Assembly: GCA_022424925.1 (NCBI GenBank)
Contig: JAKMGM010000058.1
Location: forward strand, 1-7,357
DNA from: Candidatus Poseidoniaceae archaeon
GTDB taxonomy: Archaea > Thermoplasmatota > Poseidoniia > Poseidoniales > Poseidoniaceae
Direction of reading: 5' to 3'
DNA length: 7,357 bases
The notes under the pieces are model-generated. The model worked only from the letters and a program-made list of their open reading frames with translations. It had not been told where the DNA came from and made no database searches. Positions 1 to 5,816 of the stretch are shown piece by piece. A program made the translations under genes and the position numbers. Each line of letters opens with the position of its first letter. Positions within the stretch are counted from its first letter, which is position 1.

Positions 1-745
1 TGAGTGAGGATCCACTGAACAGTAACGTAGCAATGTATTTTCCTACCAATGGGCTGGAGTTTGCCAGGTTGATTCCGATGACTGCTGCTCCGTAAGCGAG
101 CGAATCCCAAGGCAGCAAGTACCCAGAATATCCGAACACGATGGTGAGAGCCATCAGCGCAACGCCGATGAGCCAGTTGAGTTCACGAGGGTTACGGTAT
201 GCTCCGGTAAAGTACACTCGGCACATGTGGAGGAACACGCTTGCGACCATGAAGTGCGTACACCAGTGGTGAACGGCACGAATAATGTACCCGAACGGTA
301 ATTCGGTCATGATGAATTGCATACTTGCGTAGGCAGGTGATGGGTCTCCTTCGCCTCCGGGGACATAGTAGATGCCGAGGACGGTACCGGTGACGACCAA
401 GATGATGAACGAGAGGAAGGAAATGCCACCGAGGCAGTACAAAGGATACCAGTACCAGATGATGCGAAGTTTGTATTTCTCAGCGTGTGAGAGCGGCATT
501 TGGCGGTGCATGTTGTAATATGCACCTTTGGACATGTTCCAGTAGTCTTGAAGCCGGAAACGTGTATCGAGCCAAGAGAAAATCCACAGGAATAGCCGTT
601 CAGCAAAACCCATTTTTCCAGTTGATTCGACAGCCCGAAGAATCTCTCGGCGTGGCGTATCGCTGCTTTCTTGACGGAGTGTCAACGCCACGAGGACGAC
701 GACAAAGGCTATGAAAAACCAAAGAACCCAAAACATTGTTGTCAT
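1..745 (-). CDS. qcrB: cytochrome b, N-terminal part (3' end outside window)
   Basis: Membrane subunit of a cytochrome bc-type complex that binds two b hemes and oxidises quinol; 248 codons are visible and the frame runs off the left edge. After a leading hydrophobic segment (residues 4-22), the core shows the first heme-bundle helix (about 98-125), the heme-ligand helix with RAVHHW and, 14 residues after the first His, the His of FLHMCRV, and the quinol-site signature GYSGYLLPWD. The second ligand pair should lie in the following helix; it was not assigned here. The start at 745 is supported by GGTGA six bases upstream; a second in-frame ATG three codons later is less well placed. It is the fourth gene of the operon, 11 bp after the Rieske stop. 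The family assignment is firm. Whether the C-terminal domain is fused or a separate gene cannot be seen. The extra N-terminal helix is unusual. Confidence 0.95.
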   Translation of the reverse strand, partial: MTTMFWVLWFFIAFVVVLVALTLRQESSDTPRREILRAVESTGKMGFAERLFLWIFSWLDTRFRLQDYWNMSKGAYYNMHRQMPLSHAEKYKLRIIWYWYPLYCLGGISFLSFIILVVTGTVLGIYYVPGGEGDPSPAYASMQFIMTELPFGYIIRAVHHWCTHFMVASVFLHMCRVYFTGAYRNPRELNWLIGVALMALTIVFGYSGYLLPWDSLAYGAAVIGINLANSSPLVGKYIATLLFSGSSL

Positions 746-746
746 G

Positions 747-758
747 CTTGTTCACCTC
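747..758 (-). promoter_or_regulatory. ribosome-binding site of cytochrome b
   Basis: On the minus strand GAGGTGA is followed by six bases and the ATG at 745. It begins directly after, and overlaps by one or two bases, the TGA stop of the Rieske gene, so the two are probably translationally coupled. It decides between ATG 745 and the in-frame ATG at 736. Confidence 0.75.
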
Positions 759-1602
759 AGTCACAGTATGTGTACCAGTCGAGGTAGTCTACGATGCCCT
801 CGATGACATCGCCATTCATCTGAATGGGTATGATTGGAAGTCCCACTGGAGCTGGTCCTCCAGATTTGCGAATTCCAGCATAGTTGAATGTCGAGCCGTT
901 GGAACGGTTTCGGTTGGTATTCATTTCCAACACAGTCGGGTCGAACCGTGACGAGTGACAGATGCAGAACAGTTTGGTTCCACCGTCGTCTCCACCACCA
1001 GGCGTCCATGAGTCTTCAGTGAACGAGTTCGAAACCAGTTGCCATCCTGGGATGCAACAGAGGTGAGTGCAACGTCCAAAAATCATGACCAGATTGTCAG
1101 AGGGGAGTAATCGGGGGTCAGCGTCGCTCAAGTCTTCAAAGTGACCGATGGTCTTTCCAGTCTCGTCAACACCTTCTGTGAATTGGAACCGTGCTTTACC
1201 GTTCGACGGTGGTGTTCCAGCATTGGCTGAGTGGTTGACATAGGTGACAACGACAGGAACGCCGTTCCAGATACCTGCTGCACCGGATGTGCCCGTGCTT
1301 GACTTTGCGGCTTCGTCTTCGAAATCTTTACGCGTCATTAATTGTTCGTGTTTGGCGCCATACCACGCCTCGTCTTCCCGACCTTTTGCCCAAAACTTCA
1401 CGCCCAATTCCCCTCCGGTTGTGCCACCAGGTGGCAAGAGAATTGCTGCAAAGCCAAGAACGCCGAGTGAGGCGGCTAGGACGCCAGTCGCCGTGTTGAA
1501 TCCATACCTGAGAAACTGTCGACGGTTGATGGTTGAGGTGCTTCCAGCAATGCTGTTATCACCTGCGAGAGGCGCTGGTTTGAGGTCGTAATCACGTGCC
1601 AT
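757..1602 (-). CDS. qcrA: Rieske [2Fe-2S] iron-sulfur protein
   Basis: Electron-transfer subunit that accepts an electron from quinol bound at cytochrome b and passes it to a c-type acceptor outside the membrane. Of 281 residues, 26-56 form a Tat-type signal anchor (INRRQFLRYG followed by a hydrophobic stretch), expected because Rieske proteins are exported folded. Cluster box 1 is CTHLCC (178-183) and box 2 is CICHSSRFD (213-221). By family rules Cys178, His180, Cys213 and His216 bind the cluster, and Cys183 and Cys215 form the disulfide. Box 1 has Cys where Gly is usual, box 2 has Phe where Tyr is common, and the gap between boxes is about 30 residues with a Gly/Asp-rich insert (PGGGDDGG), longer than in typical proteins. 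The start is supported by GGTGA six bases upstream; that motif contains the stop of the preceding gene. Cytochrome b follows 11 bp downstream. Confidence 0.96.
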   Translation of the reverse strand: MARDYDLKPAPLAGDNSIAGSTSTINRRQFLRYGFNTATGVLAASLGVLGFAAILLPPGGTTGGELGVKFWAKGREDEAWYGAKHEQLMTRKDFEDEAAKSSTGTSGAAGIWNGVPVVVTYVNHSANAGTPPSNGKARFQFTEGVDETGKTIGHFEDLSDADPRLLPSDNLVMIFGRCTHLCCIPGWQLVSNSFTEDSWTPGGGDDGGTKLFCICHSSRFDPTVLEMNTNRNRSNGSTFNYAGIRKSGGPAPVGLPIIPIQMNGDVIEGIVDYLDWYTYCD

Positions 1603-1613
1603 TTTGCATCACC
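1603..1613 (-). promoter_or_regulatory. ribosome-binding site of the Rieske gene
   Basis: On the minus strand GGTGA, six bases, ATG. The TGA inside the motif is itself the stop codon of the preceding membrane-protein gene, so ribosomes ending there sit on the next initiation site. Confidence 0.7.
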
Positions 1614-2052
1614 ACTTGTATTCCTTCCAGTCTTTCTGGTGTTCTGGAACGAACTTGTTCATTCCGTGTTTGACAATAATCGTGTTTGGTAGCACGAACT
1701 TTAGGTAAGCCATGCCCATGAGGCAAAGCGTGACCAACATCATTGCGAGGTGGTAGGCCAGCTGTTGTTGATCCCAACCTTTCGCGAGACCGTAAATCAT
1801 GGAAAACACCCAGTAGCATGACCAGAATATACCCCAGATGAAGAAGGTCATAATGAGGTTGGAAGCACCTGATGGGGCAAGCGATGCGCTGACAATTGTT
1901 CCGGACTCAGCGATGTTGAACACGCCGTGGTCGATTGCAGATTGCATTTGGTCTTCAGTCAATGAGGCATCTTCAAGGGCAGTACGAGCGTCTTCGACCG
2001 TTACCTTGCCGCTAGCGACTTTGCGAAGCAGGGTGGTGATTGTATCGTCCAT
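1609..2052 (-). CDS. small two-helix membrane protein of the bc-complex operon
   Basis: Not recognised as a named family. The 147-residue product has a soluble helical N-terminus of about 60 residues, with a SGKVTVEDARTAL pattern resembling short helical-hairpin modules. Two membrane helices follow (about 65-89 and 98-121), the first rich in Trp, Phe and Tyr, and then a basic, aromatic C-terminus ending KDWKEYKW. It sits between the heme-like protein and the Rieske gene in a tightly coupled operon, so it is probably a subunit or assembly factor of the same complex; this is inferred from context only. Two adjacent ATG codons exist. The one at 2052 is chosen because GGTGA lies six bases before it, as at the next two genes, and it overlaps the upstream stop as TGATG. 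The ATG at 2055 would leave only three bases. Confidence 0.8.
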   Translation of the reverse strand: MDDTITTLLRKVASGKVTVEDARTALEDASLTEDQMQSAIDHGVFNIAESGTIVSASLAPSGASNLIMTFFIWGIFWSCYWVFSMIYGLAKGWDQQQLAYHLAMMLVTLCLMGMAYLKFVLPNTIIVKHGMNKFVPEHQKDWKEYKW

Positions 2053-2891
2053 CATTGGTCACCTCTTCGCATGAGCTTGTATCGCAGTCGGAGTTGATTG
2101 GTGCGGCCGGTGTACGATGTCGAGAAGCTGTAACGCAGCATTAATCCTGCAAAAATAATCACCAGAATAACTGCACCGAAGCCAAGCAGACCAAGCCAGT
2201 GCGCACGAAGTTCGGCACCCATGTGCTCGAGGTCTGCGCCATGGTGGCTGGGTTCAGGTGGACTCACGTTGCCATCGCCAGCAAAGAGCGTTCGGGTGCC
2301 GAGAGCAGTCGTGGTTTCGCCTCCTTCGTTCAACGTGAAGAGAAGTTGATTCCATTTGTCCTCTTGTCCGCCTGCGTTGTTGAGTTGGTCGCCGTTAACA
2401 GCGTTACCAGTAATCCAAAAGTTGACGGTTTCGGAGCCGGATGCAGGTGCTTGCCATGTGATGACCCACAGGCGTTCTGCTTCATCTGCAGAGGCTTCTG
2501 TGTGCGTTAAGGTGGTAGGGTCTTCATCCCAGTTTTGTACGTTTTCGCCGCCCAATACGCCATCGGTCGTTCGTATAGCAAATCCTGCGGTGTAGACGCC
2601 TGTCGCCGGTGGACCACCGATAATCTGCAGCGTCATGGTGTATGTTTCTCCGCCAATCCAGCCATAAGGGACATCGTCGAGAATGATTTGGACGGCGTTG
2701 TCGGCCGCCTCGTTGTGGCACAAGCATCCTTCCTTTGCGACATCGTCAATGGTTTCTCCTGCGTTGTCTTGCGCTCCACCTACACCGCTGTGCAGTGAGG
2801 TTGCAAAGCCAGGGACGAACAGCAAAACCGCTAGCGTGAGCACTACTGCTGAACGTGTTGGGAACGAGTTCCTTAGCATAGCCTCACCCAT
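2052..2891 (-). CDS. secreted, C-terminally anchored protein with CXCH motif and Reeler/choice-of-anchor-like domain
   Basis: First gene of the respiratory operon, 279 residues. Residues 12-32 form a signal peptide. Close behind lies GCLCHN (55-60), at the place where Reeler-like or choice-of-anchor bacterial proteins carry a CXXCH heme site. A beta-rich ectodomain follows, with GGETYTMTLQI, a TAGFAI strand, WQAP and GNAVNGD (162-168), all reminiscent of that family. A His-containing linker (about 205-230), one membrane helix (231-252) and a basic cytoplasmic tail complete it. The topology matches cytochrome c1: outside domain, C-terminal anchor. A role as the c-heme subunit taking electrons from the Rieske protein is inferred from topology, motif and operon; the motif has one residue fewer than CXXCH. 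An alternative start at 2879 (MLRNSF) has GGTGA four bases upstream and gives a more usual signal peptide. The given start fits a nearly leaderless mRNA. Confidence 0.85.
   Translation of the reverse strand: MGEAMLRNSFPTRSAVVLTLAVLLFVPGFATSLHSGVGGAQDNAGETIDDVAKEGCLCHNEAADNAVQIILDDVPYGWIGGETYTMTLQIIGGPPATGVYTAGFAIRTTDGVLGGENVQNWDEDPTTLTHTEASADEAERLWVITWQAPASGSETVNFWITGNAVNGDQLNNAGGQEDKWNQLLFTLNEGGETTTALGTRTLFAGDGNVSPPEPSHHGADLEHMGAELRAHWLGLLGFGAVILVIIFAGLMLRYSFSTSYTGRTNQLRLRYKLMRRGDQ
2053..2064 (-). promoter_or_regulatory. ribosome-binding site of the small membrane-protein gene
   Basis: On the minus strand GAGGTGA lies inside the last codons of the upstream gene. It is six bases before the ATG at 2052 and three before the ATG at 2055, which argues for the inner start. 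Confidence 0.7.
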
Positions 2892-2918
2892 GTAGTCAAT
2901 CCCACCCGCAAGTGCCCC

Positions 2919-2924
2919 TTAAAC
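2919..2924 (-). promoter_or_regulatory. putative TATA box for the respiratory operon
   Basis: On the minus strand GTTTAAGG lies about 30 bases before the ATG at 2891. With the usual archaeal spacing of about 26 bases to the transcript start, the mRNA would begin only a few bases before that ATG. No other AT-rich box is seen nearer. Inferred from motif and distance only. Confidence 0.45.
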
Positions 2925-2983
2925 ATTCCCAGCCAAAACCATCGACAACATCGACGCAGTATGCCGATTGCAAGCGGAATCGG

Positions 2984-3065
2984 GGGTTCTTAAACCGTTC
3001 GTTTTCGTTCTGTGAGGGTTCATTCAAAATAGGTTGTTTTTACAGCATTTCATACGAGGGTTCAT
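2984..3065 (+). repeat. three GGGTTC repeats in the divergent promoter region
   Basis: GGGTTC occurs at 2984-2989, 3016-3021 and 3058-3063. The last two belong to a perfect 10-bp direct repeat GAGGGTTCAT (3014-3023 and 3056-3065). Offsets are 32 and 42 bp, close to three and four turns of B-DNA, so all three copies would face the same side of the helix. This is compatible with an operator for a multimeric regulator, but chance is possible because the unit is short. The rest of the 2892-3098 gap shows only the two TATA-like boxes and a small CATCGAC duplication near 2940-2955. Confidence 0.45.
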
Positions 3066-3070
3066 CAAGC

Positions 3071-3077
3071 CTAAACA
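3071..3077 (+). promoter_or_regulatory. putative TATA box for the TPR / FtsZ-like unit
   Basis: CTAAACA is centred about 25 bases before the ATG at 3099, which would place transcription start at or next to the first base of the start codon. No Shine-Dalgarno-like motif precedes that ATG, as expected for a leaderless archaeal mRNA. The second GAGGGTTCAT copy ends six bases upstream of this box. Confidence 0.45.
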
Positions 3078-3098
3078 TTACCGTTACTTGGACTCACC

Positions 3099-3398
3099 AT
3101 GGCCGCTCATTTCGATAACACCTACGAACTCTCCTCTGAGCAACTTGAACAACTCGACGAGGCGGAAGAAAAGATGCTTCGAAACGACCTCGGTGCGGCA
3201 GAGCGTCTCCTCCTTTCGATGTTGGAGGCTGATTCGGAATGCATTCCAGTACTCTCCAACCTCGGTCATCTTTACGGTCGACACTTGTCGGAATTTGAAA
3301 CGGCCATCGAATATTATGACCGTGTTTTATCGCTCGAACCGGACAATGCTTGGGCGAGGGATGCGCGCCGAAGGTACCTTCGATATGTCGAACCCTAA
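3099..3398 (+). CDS. TPR-repeat protein, 99 residues
   Basis: Small soluble, acidic helical protein. Residues about 13-46 and 48-81 form two tetratricopeptide-like helix pairs. The second is the clearer: SNLGHLYG for helix A, a FETAIEYYDRVLSLEPDN helix B, and the characteristic Pro at its end. TPRs bind other proteins, so this is probably an adaptor or partner-binding subunit; no enzymatic motif is present. The ATG has no ribosome-binding site but lies about 25 bases after a TATA-like box, indicating leaderless initiation. The FtsZ-like gene follows 41 bp downstream on the same strand, so co-transcription and a shared role are plausible but inferred. Confidence 0.85.
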   Translation: MAAHFDNTYELSSEQLEQLDEAEEKMLRNDLGAAERLLLSMLEADSECIPVLSNLGHLYGRHLSEFETAIEYYDRVLSLEPDNAWARDARRRYLRYVEP

Positions 3399-3439
3399 AC
3401 TCGGCCAAAGTTCATTGAGGTTCGGTTGGAAGGGAGATT

Positions 3440-4357
3440 ATGGAAGCCTCCCAGATTCTCATCGCTGGTGTTGGAGGATTGGGGTGTTCATGGGCGAAAG
3501 GTGCGTATTTGCGTTGTGAAGGAAACGCTGACCTTTGTTTGGTCGATGCAGACGATTCAAGTTTCAACGACAGCGGTTCAGCCCATCTTCTTCGACTCGG
3601 CCACGCTCTTGACGCCGTTGGTTGTGCAGCACTCCCACCGCTTGCTGAACAGCGCATGCGTGGGTATGCTGCCTTGGCTCGAAACGTGCTGGAACCCGTT
3701 GAACTGGTTCTATTGCTCACCGGTTTGGGCGGAGGAACAGGAACCGGTGCAGCCCATGAGTTCGCTCGACAGGCTCGCCAATCTGGTGCAGTCGTCATCG
3801 CTCTAGCCGCCTTGCCTTTTGATGTCCAAGAATCCCGTGCACAAATCGCCGAAGAAGGCTTGGAACGTCTCGAAAACATTGCTCATGTGACCGTCCGACT
3901 GTCTTTGGAACGTCTTGCTCGACAGGCGAGAGATCGTGGCAAGTCGTGGCAAATGGGCGCTGAATGGGTTGAAGATTTGGTCGAAGGCCTTGTCAGAACC
4001 TTGATGCGTATGGGGCTCATCAATCTGGACCTGATGGATCTTCGAGCAATCGTTGAACAAGAAGGAGAAGCAACGCTGTTGGTCGGCACCGGTCGCCCTG
4101 ATGACCCAGAAGGAATTCTTCAGTCTGCTTTGATGGCACCACTTGCCGAGTTGGATGTCGGTGGAGCACAGGGTTGTTTGATTCAAGTCGAGGGGGGCGT
4201 CGGCATGACAATTGGTCAGGTCGATGAAGTTGCAACGTTGTTTACGGATGCTTTGGACTCGAACGCTCAAGTTATCTTGGGCGCACGAGTCAGTAAAGAT
4301 TTAGAAGATACCATTCGGGTTGTTTTGCTGCTCTCCGGTATTCGAAGCGATGTTTAA
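3440..4357 (+). CDS. divergent FtsZ-like tubulin-superfamily GTPase
   Basis: Cytoskeletal GTPase of the FtsZ/tubulin superfamily, 305 residues, against roughly 350-400 for archaeal FtsZ. In order: a GVGGLG T1 loop (10-15), the tubulin signature GLGGGTGTGAA (95-105), a PF segment (126-127) like the T5 region, and the T7 synergy loop NLDLMD (195-200) with both catalytic Asp residues. A C-terminal beta domain keeps an FtsZ-like ending (QVILGARVSKDLEDTIRVV). Differences from true FtsZ: T1 lacks GGGGxN, the T3 GAGxxP loop is not recognisable, the guanine-contact Asn of T6 (usually ND before a Leu) is replaced around 154-158, and there is no linker or C-terminal partner-binding peptide. GTP hydrolysis across a subunit interface therefore looks possible, while nucleotide preference is uncertain. 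The start follows AAGGGAG closely. It is probably not the main division FtsZ but a paralogue. Confidence 0.85.
   Translation: MEASQILIAGVGGLGCSWAKGAYLRCEGNADLCLVDADDSSFNDSGSAHLLRLGHALDAVGCAALPPLAEQRMRGYAALARNVLEPVELVLLLTGLGGGTGTGAAHEFARQARQSGAVVIALAALPFDVQESRAQIAEEGLERLENIAHVTVRLSLERLARQARDRGKSWQMGAEWVEDLVEGLVRTLMRMGLINLDLMDLRAIVEQEGEATLLVGTGRPDDPEGILQSALMAPLAELDVGGAQGCLIQVEGGVGMTIGQVDEVATLFTDALDSNAQVILGARVSKDLEDTIRVVLLLSGIRSDV
4354..4357. other. shared TTAA holding both stop codons of a convergent pair
   Basis: The palindrome TTAA supplies the TAA stop of the FtsZ-like gene on the plus strand and the TAA stop of the membrane-protein gene on the minus strand. There is no intergenic space, so each transcript must end inside the opposite gene. 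Confidence 0.95.
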
Positions 4358-5733
4358 TCATCAAGTTCGATGACTTCGTTCCATTCGACTTCTTCGCCGA
4401 TAGTCTTCCCGACTTCACCGCTCCATTCGAGGCTCGTATCTTCCTGCCAGTCGGTCGATGTGTCTGTCCCACTATGCGTTTGTTCATCGTTAGTGACTTT
4501 GATGTCGGCAACCTGAGTTGTGGAAGCTGCTTTCAGTGCATGAGCATCAATACGGCGTTGGATAGCGACATCGATATCGTGCTGGGACAGGACTTTTTTC
4601 AGAACGCTGCGTTGCATCCACGTAATCGTAAGGAAAGCGATAATGTGACCTGCGACCATAACATACGTGATGTTATCCAATGCTGTGGCGAGCATGGCCA
4701 CACTTCCTGCATAAGCATACCCGAAAGCAAGCCCCCAAGGCAAAGCGTTCTCAGTCGAGAGAATTTTGAATTTCGGGCCAAACGATTTTGAAGTGAGTGT
4801 CCAAATGGCCATAAAGACTGTGAACATCATGAGCAAAACTTCCTCGACAAAAATCTCGATTGTTTGCTGTGACATGACCAGTTGCCTCCATACGGTCAAC
4901 AGGTGCCATGTGGCGAAGATGTGAGCAAACAATGTCCATCTGTTGGTGAACTTCTTCAAGGCTTTATCCAGCATCGAGATTCGACGAGATTCACGCGTCC
5001 AATACACCGTTAAACCGAATGCAGCTGTTGACAGAACGAGAAAGAGTGCGTTTGCAACAACCGAAGACATAACTTCCAGTTCGGCATCGTAAATGAAATC
5101 AAAACCAATGATTCCAATGACCGAGAGTAGCATGACAAGCACATACTGCGCCGACGCTATCACCCATATGTTGCCAGACGAAGCTTCCTTGTCAGGTAGG
5201 TTTTTCGCAGCCAGTGAAGATGCCCATGAACTGAACGACCTTCCTTGAGCAACGGCCCAGATGACGAACAATGCGGCAAGACTGATCGGGAAAATTGCAG
5301 GAAGGTCGGTCGCCGAGTCTTGACTGAAGAGCATCATGAGCAGGAGACCTATAGCAACCGATAGCGACAATGGAAAAGCACAAATTCGAACAATCGATTT
5401 CAGTCGAAGTGATAGATTGAACGGTGCATTTTCCTGTGTGTTGGAAATCGTAATCCAAGAGCGTACTTTTTGGTTGGTTGAGAATACCGCAGTGACCACA
5501 TACCCCAAAGAGAGCGAAATGAAGCCAAGTGCTGCTATGTCTTCACCACCGTTGGAGTTGGCCACGAAGTAGAGAATCGTAGAAAAGATGACAATCATCA
5601 GCAGATGTGGGAGTGTTTTGGGCGACAGCAGAGTTTTGATGAGGGCAATCAGCGAGGTTTCGTTGGCTGCAAGTTCTTTGAGCATATTTTCAGGAGGAAC
5701 GGTCTCTGCAGCCGATGGGGCTTCTCCCTCCAT
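4354..5733 (-). CDS. polytopic membrane protein of unknown function with acidic tail
   Basis: Not recognised. Of 459 residues, the first 40 are soluble. About ten membrane helices follow (roughly 42-58, 66-85, 113-136, 145-163, 188-214, 223-245, 265-283, 291-313, 329-350, 356-374), then an amphipathic helix to about 402 and a 55-residue acidic, Ser/Thr-rich tail. The tail holds three acidic-flanked Trp motifs (TDWQED, LEWSGE, VEWNEV) and ends ELDD. No transporter, kinase or protease signature was seen. The two halves could be an internal duplication, but no convincing repeat was found by eye. The ATG has no ribosome-binding site; an AT-rich box about 24 bases upstream suggests leaderless initiation. 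It converges on the FtsZ-like gene and diverges from the RNase P gene, so it is probably transcribed alone. The reading frame is secure; the function is open. Confidence 0.85.
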   Translation of the reverse strand: MEGEAPSAAETVPPENMLKELAANETSLIALIKTLLSPKTLPHLLMIVIFSTILYFVANSNGGEDIAALGFISLSLGYVVTAVFSTNQKVRSWITISNTQENAPFNLSLRLKSIVRICAFPLSLSVAIGLLLMMLFSQDSATDLPAIFPISLAALFVIWAVAQGRSFSSWASSLAAKNLPDKEASSGNIWVIASAQYVLVMLLSVIGIIGFDFIYDAELEVMSSVVANALFLVLSTAAFGLTVYWTRESRRISMLDKALKKFTNRWTLFAHIFATWHLLTVWRQLVMSQQTIEIFVEEVLLMMFTVFMAIWTLTSKSFGPKFKILSTENALPWGLAFGYAYAGSVAMLATALDNITYVMVAGHIIAFLTITWMQRSVLKKVLSQHDIDVAIQRRIDAHALKAASTTQVADIKVTNDEQTHSGTDTSTDWQEDTSLEWSGEVGKTIGEEVEWNEVIELDD

Positions 5734-5753
5734 GGCTTCTGCTCGACATTCTC

Positions 5754-5792
5754 TATTTTCATACTATGCACGGTTCGACATCAAATGTATTG
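5754..5792. promoter_or_regulatory. putative divergent promoter elements
   Basis: The 83-bp gap between the membrane-protein gene and the RNase P gene holds an AAAATA box on the minus strand (5754-5759), about 24 bases before the ATG at 5733. On the plus strand an AATGTATT stretch (5784-5791) lies about 29 bases before the ATG at 5817. Both distances suit nearly leaderless transcripts. The motifs are weak. Confidence 0.3.
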
Positions 5793-5816
5793 AAGGAGTG
5801 GTTCCTCCACACAACC

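Noticed and set aside
307..606. A 99-codon open frame on the minus strand inside the cytochrome b gene
   Set aside because: It is an out-of-frame shadow; the cytochrome b frame over the same bases carries heme-ligand and quinol-site motifs.
2713..2730. CXCH in the first operon gene as a sequencing deletion from CXXCH
   Set aside because: A loss of exactly three bases would be needed and the frame is intact on both sides, so an error is possible but not the simplest reading.
2986..2997. Small inverted repeat around GGTT-CTTA-AACC as an operator or terminator hairpin
   Set aside because: Four-base arms are too short, and no T-run follows at a useful distance.
5715..5816. Longer start for the RNase P component, adding 34 residues
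   Set aside because: The extension overlaps the start of the divergent gene, is hydrophobic and unlike the family, and homology begins at the ATG at 5817.
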